64,000 nt of DNA from Caprimulgus europaeus (Eukaryota > Chordata > Aves > Caprimulgiformes > Caprimulgidae): the NCBI GenBank assembly GCA_907165065.1, contig OU015528.1:70537474-70601473 (forward strand), written 5' to 3'. The position numbers were made by a program, and so were the translations under genes. Below the pieces are notes generated by a model. That model did no database searches. It worked only from the letters and a program-made list of their open reading frames with translations, and was not told the DNA's origin. Below, piece after piece: positions 35,987-48,863 of the stretch; within the stretch, counting starts at the first letter, position 1, and the number at the start of each line of letters is the position of its first letter.

Positions 35987-38900
35987 AGGATTCCTTGTGC
36001 TTTCCTTAAATTTGTCTAGAATAAACTTAATCAGCCTCTCACACCTGAAAATATCTAACTGGTCTAAACATCTTGGCTCTTCTTGTATTATGATCAGTGT
36101 TTCTCTCTTCCTCCCCACTAAAATAAACTGTTAAACTTGTAACCACAATATGTTTATTTGGTCTCTTTTCAGTCAGACAGAGATTTTCACCTCTTTTGCA
36201 TTTCCTACTCATATCAAGACCTTCAGGATAAAAAAAGTTTGCAGTACTTGCATAATTCAGAACCAAGTTTACAGTAAATCATCAACTTGCTCTAAAGTAA
36301 CACATTTGAATAAGAGAAGTTCCTCCATTCTTCACTGACTTGCCCATTAACAAGCAGTGTTTCTAGGCCAAAGGTAGGTTTTAGTAGATTTATTATTAAA
36401 ACACCCATTTCAAAACAGTTTTGTATCATTATACAAACTTCTATTTCAGTTTTTTTAAAAGCCCTGCAACACAAAAAGAAAGCAAGGATCTCTGATACTA
36501 GCATTCATTTGCACTCTTGGCCAATTAATTTGTAGAACTTTCCTAAACTATGTTGTTAATCAGACTTTTTGAGTAGTTTAGTAGCCAGAAATGACCCCTC
36601 TATCAGTGTCTTACATGGTTTGTACATTTTCTAAAGGTTACCCAGCACTTTTGTTTTCAATTGCTTAACTGAAATTGTTTGGGCTAAATTTTTCCATTTT
36701 GGCTGTCTGCCTTGGGCTGAAACCGTGGAAATTTTCAGCTTCACATTTCTGCTCTTCTAAAAAAGGAGGCTAGGGCTAATGTATCATCTTGATCACACTA
36801 GTGTAAATAACTTTTCATGTAAAAGGTTTGAGCATCCCTTCAATGACTGTTCTGAAATTTTACAAGGAATTTCCCTCTTCTTTCCTGGGGAAAAAGCACC
36901 CATGTGTGCCCAAAATGTGCATCTCTGAGAAAAGACACTTTGCCTGTGCACAGCAGAGACATGTTCCAGCCTGGACCGACAGCTGCGTGTCAGGCCAGGA
37001 CACCAGACCAAAGAGAAAGAAACTGTCTCAGAAAAACCCTTTTCACAACCTCAGTCTTACACCATTTCTGCCCTTCCAACACAAGGTCAGGCAGGATATT
37101 GAGGTAACTCCTTCAACCAAATACAAAGAGTAACACCAGGAGGGAGGTTGGACTATGGTCACAAGTGACTTCTCTCAGTTTGGTCAAAAAGGGTCATCTC
37201 ACTGCTTTTGCCACTGAAGTGGCAGAGGACTTAATGACCTCAAATAGAAAATATAGCTTATGATTTTTAAGAGCACTAGCATGAGGGTCAAATTTCAGTA
37301 GAAGAGGAAGGAGGAGCACAGGGCTTTTTAAAAGTTTTTTATTCATTCAGCTTTACTTTGAAGGAAAACTAACACCACGAATTCAAGCACTCAGAAGATT
37401 AAAACTGCCTGAATAAAATCTAATTTGACCTCTACGTTATTGTGAATTATAATATTATGAATTATAACATGTTTCTTAATTACACCAGCACATTTTTCCT
37501 TAGTACTCCAATTAACTCATTCAGTGCATGGAATATTGAATAACCTTGAATTCCATATTTTTTCACCATCATTCCTCAGTGATAGGAATTATTCAACCCC
37601 TTCTGAAGACAGTATTTTTCATTCCTCTGGGGTTTTTCAGTGCTGCTCAGTGTACTATCTGAGTGCCTTTAGAAACATTAACTAAATTAGTATTATATCA
37701 TGTCTATTAAGTTACAGATTGAGAATTGAATTTAAGAAAAATTGGGGTATGCAACTGAAGATACAAAGATATATTTATTTGTAGACTTTAATATTGCATA
37801 GCACTTTGTGTGTCCAGTTGTATGTTGCTTATTATCAAGCCTCAAGTTTAAATATATGTCACTTCATCAAACAAGAATGTCATTCCTGCTGAAAGCACTT
37901 TGTGACCAGCTGAAAACACTGCTTAATGGACTGGTCTGGCATTGTCAATGAAAACTGTGGAATAGGCAAGAGGAGGACTCAATTCCTTCAGAAATGTTGA
38001 GTTGAAATTTTTCTCTACCATTTGGTATCTTCTGCAAATAAAAGACAATAGAGATCCACAGCCAGGGATTGTCTCTCAGACCCTGATTAATTCCAAAGAT
38101 GGAGGTAGCCTACAAAAAAATGTCATGATAATTTCACAAGATATGATCACAAAGCAACTGAGTTAAATTTAGGCCGGCTATTTTCTAGCCTTCTAGTGAT
38201 AGACTTGACCCTTTAGGAATGCTCTCTTCACATGGCTGGGTTTTGGAAGACTTTTGTCATGAGTCTAATTCTCACTCGTGCTCACTCATCAGTTCTATTT
38301 CCAGGCTGATGTGAAGGGGGAGCACTGTGAATAGCTGACTTAATATACTGAAAGGCTTCACATTTCACAAGCTCTTATGCTTCCTGATCTTTGATAATAT
38401 AGTTTGTCAGTTTTTCACTTTTTATCCAACCTGGGATCCTATCAGAAAATGTTGACAGGCTCCCTTTGAGACGAGAGCCCCCACAGCAACATTTAGGTTA
38501 TGGGAATCTTTCAACTGACTTCAACGGACAGTGGATCAGATTTTTAAAAGATGCCAAAAGTGGGTGTTTTTCTGCATTTCACAGGGCTATGAATGCTTCA
38601 GATCACTGTTCAGACAACAGGCAACACACAAGTGTGTATGCCAAACTGTGACAACATGGGGCTTAGTCTGCCAGGCTGATGTGTGTACGTAGGAGTTCCT
38701 GACCTACTCATACATTGCAGGAGAGATTCCACGGCTCAGAGCTAGGGTAACCAAAACCTTTGAAGTAGGCTATAAGCATATGTAGTGCACAAATAACCTG
38801 GTGGTTTTGTTTCTTGCTAGAGGAAATTTTCAGTGCATTTATAATGTCCTTTGATGCTCCCTGTAAATTTGCAAACAAGAGGCCACATGTCCTTTCGGTG

Positions 38901-41900
38901 AAACTTTAGTTGTAAATATATGTAAAACAAGCTGCTGGAAGAGTTTGAAATAAACAAACAGAAAGAGTTACACATACATCACCAAAACACAGCTTAGTTA
39001 CATTTTGAAAGCTCAACAAGGCAAGCTTTGGCTCCCACAAGTTTTTATAAAGAGTTGTTTAAATAGCTCTTTTTAACTAGTCCTTAAAACTAAGAACACC
39101 ATGTCTGAACAGGAGATTAAGATACACACTGGCTATGTGTTTCAGGACCTTTTAAACAAACCACCACGAGCTATGCACATTAGAATTAAACAGATACAAT
39201 TAAGAATGAAAGCCCTTTCTCCTGCATGCAATTTCACTCATTTATAGACCTGAACTAAAATAAAATCTAATGTGTGGATCTGAAAAATTCAGATGTTATT
39301 TTATCCTAAATAATGGAAAAGGACTGGAAAGGACTGTTTTGAGACCTCTTATAATAGAAGAAAGCAAATCTAGAAAGTCAACTTATCTTGACAAGGTATT
39401 GATAGAAATGAGAAGTAGTTGTTGTAAAATGGGCTATGCATTACATGCTAAGTGAGAACCTAAATAGATGTCAGCCTAACCTGGAAGTCTGGGTATCTTG
39501 TTGGTCAGTGGTCATGATTATAGGACAGAAATCTTGCTTGACTTGATGAACGTATATTTTCTAGCCAAAAGCCCACCAACTAGAACACATACTTTATTTT
39601 ATAAAAAATACATTATGGTTGTCTCACAGCAAGAAACAAGACTGAGCATTACCATGTAGTGTATGGAAAGAAAGGAAAACTGTACATGTCTTTAACAATG
39701 TACATGTCTGCAGCTTCTTTTGTAGACTGCTTTCCACTGCTCTGAAAGAGGTGGTGATACACTACTGGAAGAGTTTCTTAACTCCTCTGAAAGACACTAG
39801 GGTACAATGCATTAGAAGTAGTGGTTGAAATAACTTTTCTGTGGAAGCAAGTAAGATGTCACTACTGACACTGTCAATGGCCTTCCAATGGCACACAGCA
39901 AAAAAATTGTTTTAACAGATTTTGATCCATGTGATATGTCATCATTTTTCTCCACAACAAACCACAAAAAAATATCAAAGTAAAAATCCCCTTTATTTTA
40001 GTAATTTCACTTAGACTTTTTCTTTTCAAAGCATATGTAAATCCAGGTCTTGATGATTTGGGGTATGTTTGTAAATATCTATCAGATTTTCATACATATA
40101 TTTACAAATTTGTTTTTTGCAAATTTCTTCCAGCTTATCCAAGTCCAGAGGGGTTGATGCTTGTGCAAGAAAAAGCCCCAGTTTAAACTCTGCTGTTTTA
40201 TGCAGGCTCATAGGGTAGTGCCAGTCTGCTCCACAAATATGAAAACATCTTGCAGAACAAAAAGCTCTGACTAGTGTACTGAATGTTTTCCTTAGTAGGA
40301 TCTCCAACGTAGCAACTATAGACAGCCTGCTCTTCAGTGTACAAATTACCATTTTGATTAGCTTTTACAAATATTCATCTTTTGCTGCCCCAACCATTTG
40401 AATGAGACTAGGCAACCCTTTCATCTAAATGAGTTGCTGTTGCGTGGTGTACCATTAGCTTATATAAAACTGCTGCTGTAAGCATCCATTACCACAGCCT
40501 GGTAGTGACATATTGATTTTCAAGCTGGAACTACTTCCCTTGAGACTAGAGAGCATATGGCTGTTTGTTAGACCTGCTGGGTAAAACATGTTGATGGCTA
40601 AAAGGAAAAAGATGGAAAAAAGTAGGTGTGAGTCTTTGTGAATTTTTATTATTACAATTCTTAAAATAATAACAATTCAGTCTTAGTAATTGCCTTATTT
40701 TAGACCAAATGAACTTCAGACTAGGTCTTCTGCTGTGTTTATTACACAGATAGAAATTCATTACCACTGAAGTTACAATCAATAGTGATATCAAGTTGAA
40801 ACTATTAGATTTTGAGCTAAAACAAAGTATTGAAAGGCAGCACCAGAGACTATTGGTATATATGGGACTGAGATCATAATTAAACATCTGTTGTACAGAG
40901 CCTGGCCAGACAGCCGGACAGTTGTGCAATCTGTAGGAATCTTTCTGTGAAATGCTTAACAGGCTTTATGTTAGAACATAAGTTGTTTTAGCTCACACCA
41001 AAAGTCTACACAGTGTCTACCCCAAAATAGCTAGAGGGGCAGAATACAATGGAAATGACTTTTCAAATGAGATTCCATCTTTTCCCCATAAAATGCCTCC
41101 ACATCTATAGATCAGTATTTGATGTATCTAAATTTCTATGTTTAGCAGTATAACAAGTCAGATTTAGTGAAACTTTTTAGGCTGGACATGTAAAACAGAT
41201 TATATTAAGTGGCAAAGTTAAACATTTCAAACAGATTTCAATGGAGGCACTCAGAAGAGCTGTGTCTAACTCTATTAACCTCTGAACTTTTGACACATTG
41301 ATGAGACACAACACCCTCCCTGAATACACTCATAAACTTCGCTCTATGATAAACAGTAAGTAGTGTCTTGTTCATGGCAGATACTCAAAAATATATAAAG
41401 AAAATAAAAATTTAAAAGAATTAGGTGAATGCTCAGGAAACAATGTGTACAAATTGTAGCCTACAGGCAAAGGTTTCATCATTCAAGCTGTCAAATCATT
41501 CATTGGCTCCGTGGATGCAAACTTCAGTCTTCTCAGTTGTAAGTGTATTGGAGCTTTACTAACTAGTTAAAACAGTGCTCACTACAGGGTTCAAAGCACT
41601 TTGGGCAACGTTGAAATCAAAGAGAGAAAGCAAAAATACAGTTATCAGCCAGAAAATGTGAAAAGCCTTTTCCTATATGGTACACATCCATGGACTAGGC
41701 TGTATCCTGTAACAGTTAAAATGCTGCATAGATCCAGCTCAGAAGATCCCACTATCAGAAAAAAAACGTTTAGAATTTATTAAGTAGTTCTGTTTTATCA
41801 ATTATTAAGGACAGTTAAATGGGTAAGGTGACCCCTGAAAGGAACAGGGGCTTACATATGACTATTGCAGGGAAGTGTTTCTTTAGATTTTCAGCACAGG

Positions 41901-43340
41901 AAATTCTCAGAGTAAACTGCTTTGCTTCCATACTCATATTTTCTTCAGGAATTAGTATAGTAGCAGCCTGGACTAGTTGCAATCTATTCTGGTCTCATTA
42001 ATACTTTTAATATTTAGTCTGAAAACCATTTTTACCCAAAGACTCCCCCAAATCTTTTTACTTGTCTCTTCTAGACAAAGAACTGCTTATACTGGAAAAC
42101 AGAATAAATTAACAAAAGATAAAACTGCAGTCATTTATGTTTAAGAGAGCCAAATATTATCTACAAAATAAAAATACATATATTGGATGTGGGTATGTAC
42201 AGGTGGACAGATCACAAATTCCTGCTCCAAGTTGCTTTAGAAGTTCTGGTCCAGGCAGGGTTCATTACAAGTGTTCAACAGTTGCAGAACCAAGACATTG
42301 CATCACATGCTTTTAAGCGATTTAATGATTTCTGAGCTTCCACTTCATGGGCACAGAGAAGTGAAGGCAGCAAAAGCAGTACCCAGTACTAGAGGGCAGG
42401 CACAATGGTGCAGGCAGAGCAGGAACAGGTACAAGGAAGGGGCAGCACACACTGAGCCCTTCTCAGGTGCCAAAGTGCATGGGAGGAGGGGCAAAAACCT
42501 GTTGTGAGAAGACAGCAGTCACTCTGTTGTTCCCCACATCTCTCTCCTCCCATAAATATCCTAAAATACTCCCGTAATACTGAATCATAAGACAATTATA
42601 TTTCTGGACTGTTACATAAATGTTAAATCCCCTGAGAAGCAAATGAGTCCCTTGTGGGAAATACTTAAGGGCATTACAGAAGGAAAAGGTGGAACACTTG
42701 AAGCAACATGATTTAATGGATACAGTTCTCCCTTCCTTGGAAGCCAGTAAGTGTCCCACTGAGGTTAATTAAATTAAACTCCATGACAGACTAACCAAAA
42801 CTTTTCACTACTCCTTTTTGGGGGGAGGATGGGGTGGGCAGAAATAAAATTATTTCTTTCTTTAATTCAGCTCCACTTTTCTGGCTAGTATGCTCATTCT
42901 GAAGTAGTGTCCACTACTGCTGCTTTCCTCCCACCATTGTGCCCCACTCTTCCTCTCCAAACTCCTCTCATTCCTCCACTACCACTGCTGAGCAGAGCCA
43001 GCCATTGCAGCACTCTCACCAGGGGTGATGTACGCTCGTTAAGACCACATTGTTCCAGGGCATATCACAAATCTCTAATCCCTGGAAAAAATGATAGTCC
43101 TAAAAGCTCTCCTTTATTAGAAACTTGAAAATATATTTTAATCACTTTTAACAAACAGTGAGGGTTTCTCATGAGTAGAAGTAATTTCTGGACGTGAGGT
43201 AACTGAATCAAACTAACCTGCAGTTCTTGATTCACTTGATTCAGATACGGACTGTCAAACTAGGTTTATTAACACTGTCAGACCAGCGGGTTAGAAAGCA
43301 AGCACTCAAGTGCTCAGTGCCTCCTGAACTCTCCCTAACT
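35987..43340. other. Intron segment, unique AT-rich sequence
   Basis: No recognised exon or transposon. A minus-strand frame at 40026-40352 (108 codons) has a protein-like composition but no family I can name. A C/T-rich stretch lies near 42910-43000. All other frames are short. Confidence 0.55.
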
Positions 43341-43640
43341 ACTTCTGGCACATCGTTAACGGTGTTCAGACACTTCCAAAAATGCACTGTGTGAGACGCC
43401 GCTGCCTGCTGCCAGTGGCATCATCAGCTGGGAAAGCTGCCTTGCACTGTGCCACGGGCATGGGGGGACGGCCGTGACCCCGGACCAACTCAGAGGGCAG
43501 CTCTGCCATCTGGGCAAAACATCCAGAGAGCTGTGCCCTGGCATGGGCAGTGGCACCGCAGAGGAGTGCCGGGAGCCCTGCCCTGCCGCGGCAGCCAGCG
43601 GGATGCCCTGATGCTCTCACGGGTACATGGAGAGTGAGCA
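43341..43640. other. Isolated GC- and CpG-rich patch
   Basis: About 14 CpGs fall within roughly 280 bp (for example GACGCCGC, GGACGGCCGTG, TGCCGCGGCAGC, CAGCGGG), surrounded by kilobases of CpG-poor intron. Both strands carry short open frames; the minus frame at 43366-43620 starts MRASGHPAGCRGRAGLPALL, a superficially signal-peptide-like beginning. No homology is recognised and no splice context is evident. It could be a small CpG island, an intragenic promoter or enhancer, or a fragment of a GC-rich mobile element. Confidence 0.5.
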
Positions 43641-44470
43641 GTGATGGTCAGTTTTACCCATGCATTCACCGCCCCAGTAAAATACAATTCTCTGTTCAGA
43701 CATGGGTATGTGTAAAGTGTGAGAACCAAAGGATCAAACCAGCCTCATGAAGAATGATCATTACAGTTGCTATAGCATTATTATACAAAACTCTCCTCAT
43801 TTTGGAAAGTAATAATGGAGAGAAGCAGGAGAGAAAATGACATGAAATGAAACTTAAGATTAGAAGGATTGATTTCCCTTATCTTATTTTCAGTTTTGAT
43901 GTCTAATCCACATTGTAAAGTGATAGTAAAGTCTTGTTTTCCTATAGGCCTTACAGATCTGTTTCTGTAGCTTGCTCAGCAGCTCTCCCACATAGAGCCT
44001 CCTGATATGCTTAATATTGCACAACGTTCTCATCCATGTTTTTTGGCTTTCAGGCAAAAAAATCTTCACAGTAGGTAATGAAAAACTGCTTTAAAATCCA
44101 AGGACAAATTCTCATGTTCACAATGAAAATATAAGCATTTTGGATTTTATTTAATGCTTGTTCTAATGCTTCTTACAATTTTTTTCATACCTTCAAGGAA
44201 GTGATAAAGCTAATGGGCTCAAAAGGAACAGCCTACATTCATTTACTCTACTTAAAGAACAGTAGCATCAAATTAATTAAACACCATTAATTAAACAGCA
44301 TTCCCTATTGCACCTCTAAACACTCCTACACTTTAAACCTGCCTGCTGCATGGCACACAGACATTTAACCATAAAGAAAAACAAACAAACCAGAAATTCT
44401 TCTTATTTTGCATATACCATGTAACTGATTTTACAATCTTCTGAAACCTGTGCAAGCTAAAACTGCCTTC

Positions 44471-44487
44471 AGGCACCTTACGTGCCT
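44471..44487. repeat. Small inverted repeat AGGCAC/GTGCCT
   Basis: AGGCAC and GTGCCT flank CTTAC and are followed by AA, giving another TGCCTAA motif like those at 14298 and 48520. Confidence 0.4.
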
Positions 44488-47400
44488 AAATGAAAAAAAT
44501 GAAAAAAAACAAAACCAACCTTATATGTCTAATTTATTATGTTAGTTTGACTCACCTGAGTCCTATTTTGCAAGCACACATTTGCTAGAAAAATATATCT
44601 TAAGTATTAGAGAAAACACAAGCTTTTTCTGAGGATCATGTTGAGTCTTTCTTGGTTTCTATTGTTCTTTAACAAAAGCCCTTTCACTCCTCCCCAAGCA
44701 CTTGCTTCTCTCTACCCCTTTTAACTCCAGCTCAAAGAACTGATGGATCAGCTTAACTTTTTCCTCGTAAGAGTGTAAATTCCTCAGTAGCGCAACTTCG
44801 TCTTTGTTACATAGTAAGCAACAGGTATAAGGAGATGATTTTACATGCATATTGCACAACAACAGTAAAGACTGTACTGCTGAACTACATTTTCGTCTCC
44901 TTTCCATCACTATCTTCTTTCAGGGCATGCAGACAGGATGAGTAAATGCGGAGGCTGCTTTCTGCGGAATATGCCTTGATGTTGTAAGAAGGGTCAAGGA
45001 GGCAGCAGATTTGTAAGTTGTGTAATAAGGAGTGCTGGCACTGGTGACAGTTGTCTGAGTAAACAGTATTACACCAAGCCTGAGGCTCACACCAAACTTC
45101 AGATCTAAATATCGTTGTTGGTTAAGTACGAGGTTGTTCAGAGCACAAGTCTATAGGGCCAAGTCAAAACCCTGCTTTTGAAGGAAGCCCTCAGCAAAAC
45201 AGACGTACCTATACACAGGAAGAATACCTAGAGAAAGGGTTGAGAGTTGGCAGAAAGTCTCTGTTATGAACAAATCTGGTGAAATCTGCTTTCGCTGGAA
45301 TATTCCAGCACTGGTAACAATACTGACAATATCAGTCACAGACTGAGAAACATTTAACTGATTTCTACATCATGAAGCCCCTGTGTGGATCTCTTTATTT
45401 CTTGTCTGTGTCTACCAACCACAGCATACTGCCTTGACAGCTAAAAGCAGAGTCACAAAGTGCTGCTGGGCAAAGCAGGGAGACAAATCCCTGAGATGAA
45501 AGCAGCCTAATCCAGCATCACTCTCTGCTCTTAGCAGCAACCCAACTCTGTATGGGTCTGCCCCATTACACCTGCCAAGGTAATCCTGTCCAAGGCAACA
45601 GTAAGGAACTTGAGCAACCCTCAGGTGTGTGACTTCAGGTATCATATCCTTTTGTAGTTAAAACCTGAGATTTCCATCTCCAGTCAAACTGAATGGCAAA
45701 ATCTATGGTGAATTAGTCTGAAAACCTCTGGAATGCCATACCCTCTAGTTCACGCTTATGTCCTACTGCACATATGGTCTTTAGAGGGCAAGAATAGACA
45801 TATGCCAAATATATTAAAAAGCTGTGAGTGCAGCCCTATGCATTTGTACAGCTGGTGAGTCAATGGCAAAATGAGAAGCTTCAGGAAACAGCGTGCACAT
45901 AAGCATGTAAATAGAGTTGTCCAAAGTCTTAGTTCTACTACTTCACTAGTACTGTGTCACTGGAGATACGTTAGTGTGCCTATGGACTTGCCTCACTGTA
46001 TTTTTATTATTTCAAATTTAATATCTTAATACACAGTTAGGAAGGTGATGCATATTCACTGACTTCAAGAGACTTAGTCTGGTTTTGCATACATTAAATT
46101 ACCATTAGAACAATAGAAACATACGCACCTGCAAGATAGAAATTAAAAATGCACTGAATTATATTTAGCATTACTTTGAAGCTACCTAGAGGAATCTCAT
46201 CATAGAACACCCTTTACCACCCTGAGATAATCCATGGAATAATTAAATTCCTTGCTAAACTCTTCAGTGTTAGTAAAGTGAAGGAAAACTGGCACGAGTT
46301 TGAAACGCTTGAACCAAATTATGAAGGAAGATAAGAAAACATGAACAAAAAAACCAAAGCACGGCCAGCAAGGCCAAAAAATTATCGTAAAGCAACATAA
46401 CAACAGTTCTGTGTGAGTGCTCTGTGCTCAGACGGGATAGGATTAGGATGGTGCACAAAAGTATAATTCACTGTTACAAAGAGTTACAAAATAGAAAACA
46501 AAGGCTCATAGTTAGAAAATAATTCTTCTTCCTGAAATAACAGCTCAGAAAAAAGTTTATGTGCTTAGGACATTCATTACTGAACAAGAAAAAGCACTAC
46601 AAAAATGTGCTGGAGCAAACACTTTTTCACTAAAACGATGTGGATTAGAGGAGTTAAAAATTTCTAATAATTCTGATTTTCAAGATACCTACATTTATAG
46701 GACATGTCTTGCCATTAGAGCTGGATTTAAATATTGATTTGGTCTATTTCTTAAGACAGAGGTAGCACAATGACATTTTGTGGCTCTGTGTATATTTCTG
46801 CACACGTAGACAAAGGGACAGAGAAGTGTGTGTACATATTAGGAAAAGAGAGATATTTAGATATATTTCTCACCCGAGGCAAAAATTATAAAGTGCTCTG
46901 GATTCACAAGTACCTTGAATAGATATCTATCCTGTTGCTTGAGGGAATGAGACATAAAAGCTCCAAGAAACAAGCAAAGTTAATGAAACTGCCAAACTCT
47001 CTGCTGGCATAATTTCATTAGAGGCAAATGCAGCTGCCCCCACATACATAGCTGAGAAGGCTACTTGAATGACGAAGACAGAAGAGGGAGTCAGCCTAAA
47101 TGTTGTTTTCGAACTGTATTTTTCACTGTCAGCACAAACTGTAATTGCAACATAGGGCAATTTTTATTAATTACACACTTCAGAAATAGCTTATAATGCC
47201 TAGCATTTCACAGTTTTTAAAACTCTTCAGGATTGTTGTGATACATGTACTGACTACAGAGTATGACTTATATCAAAGAAATGTATTATTTTCACCGTGA
47301 CTCTTGTTTTATGCCTTTTTTTTTCCTTTACTTGTGTAAAAATAATTTATAAAATTAAATTCACAGTCTTAATCATTTTATAGTTGTTTTTGGTGCAGTA

Positions 47401-48519
47401 GTTTCCTTCAAGTCATAAAGTAAATTGTTCTTACAAAGCATCAAACAACAATTTAATTAACCTTACCAAAGTTTTAAAGGAGATACTCACCAGGGCTTAA
47501 ATCCATTCCAGAACACAGGCATCTCTGTGTCTGTATATGCATCATTTGGGGATCACTAGCATATAGAAATTATAGATTTGTTTATTCATAACAGCAAGAA
47601 CTTAAAACCTTCAAGCACAGGACTATCTTCTGGCAACATACACAAATTTAACTTAGTTCTGGCACCTGTGAGCCAGCTTAAAGCCACGCCAAAGTGTCAG
47701 TAGTCTTCCAAAATTAGATGTTTCCCAACATCCAGCCTTGGAGATGCAACACAACAGTTAATATATGAGAACTAATCTGTGCAGAAGACAGTCAAAGAGA
47801 TTTTGGGGATAAGTGGCTAATGTCCTTGTTCAGCAGGCTACAGGAACCATCTGGTGGATGCAAAGAATGGAGTGGCAGCTGGCCACAGCTCTGGTCTTCC
47901 ACCTTCCCAAAGGCTGTTCCCAATGGTCAGTTTCTCTGTTTTACAGAGCTACTAGTTACTATAAAATAAAGTTAGGACCATGAAAACAAGGAACCACAGC
48001 TAGGATTCAGATCTAACCTACTGCCCTTTATGCTTCTCAGTCTAGTTCAGTTCATTCTGCATTATTTTTTGTGTATAGTGGCAGAGCTTAAAGAGTGAAA
48101 AGGACACGTCGTTGATTACCTTACCTTATGTCTCTCACTTAAAACAGTTTTTTAAGAAAAATGGGCTGGAATTGGAACCTCAGCCTCTTTGCTTCCAAAT
48201 TAAAATGAAAATTAAAACTTTTTTTTTCTTTTTTTATTATATACAATGCAGAAAAGAAAGTAATCTTTGCTCAGTTATTTGAATGTAAACTATGCAAACA
48301 TTTCTCTTTGGGCAATAATCCTTCGTGTGGATTCCAGGCTGATAGAGGTATCTCCCTGCAGACTTGAATAATACAACTAAATACCAAGATACGTGTCCTA
48401 TTCCTGTCCTCAAAGATTCCCCCCTAGCTACTTTCAGGTAATGTTTAAAGCAGCATGATGATTTTTGGCAGCATTTGTTTATTCAACAGTGTTGCTTCAG
48501 CTTCCAGTCTCGTGGTGCC

Positions 48520-48560
48520 TAACTCTCCCCATGGGCTCAAAAGCAAGCACAGGCACCTAA
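48520..48560. repeat. GGTGCCT/AGGCACC inverted element (possible ancient repeat relic)
   Basis: GGTGCCTAACTCTCCCCATG and, 20 bp later, AGGCACCTAACA form inverted 7-bp arms around a CCCATGGGCTCAA core. I recall such blocks from very old amniote repeats, but the family name is uncertain. Confidence 0.35.
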
Positions 48561-48839
48561 CACAGGCTTTGAATTCCACTCCAGGAGTCAGTCACATAAT
48601 GTTTTTGCCAGACACTTCAGCATATTATTCCTTTGTTGTATTAGCCCTCACAGTGTAATATTGCATGCAGTCACTATCTAGTATGTTGTGCATTCCAGCA
48701 CATAACATATAGCAAGTAGCATCATCCACTGGTAAATTGCCTGTTGAAGCTCATCCAATATACTTTAATAAAAAGTTTTCAGATATTAATGTTAGAGACC
48801 TTTGTACCTGACTCTGCCACTGCATGTTAGCCATTATAC

Positions 48840-48863
48840 ATTTGACAACTTAAGTTGTCAAAT
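48840..48863. repeat. Perfect 24-bp palindrome without spacer
   Basis: ATTTGACAACTT is followed immediately by its exact reverse complement. It is centred on an AflII-type CTTAAG core and ends where position 48839 no longer pairs with 48864. It is self-complementary enough for dimer binding or cruciform extrusion. Confidence 0.9.
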
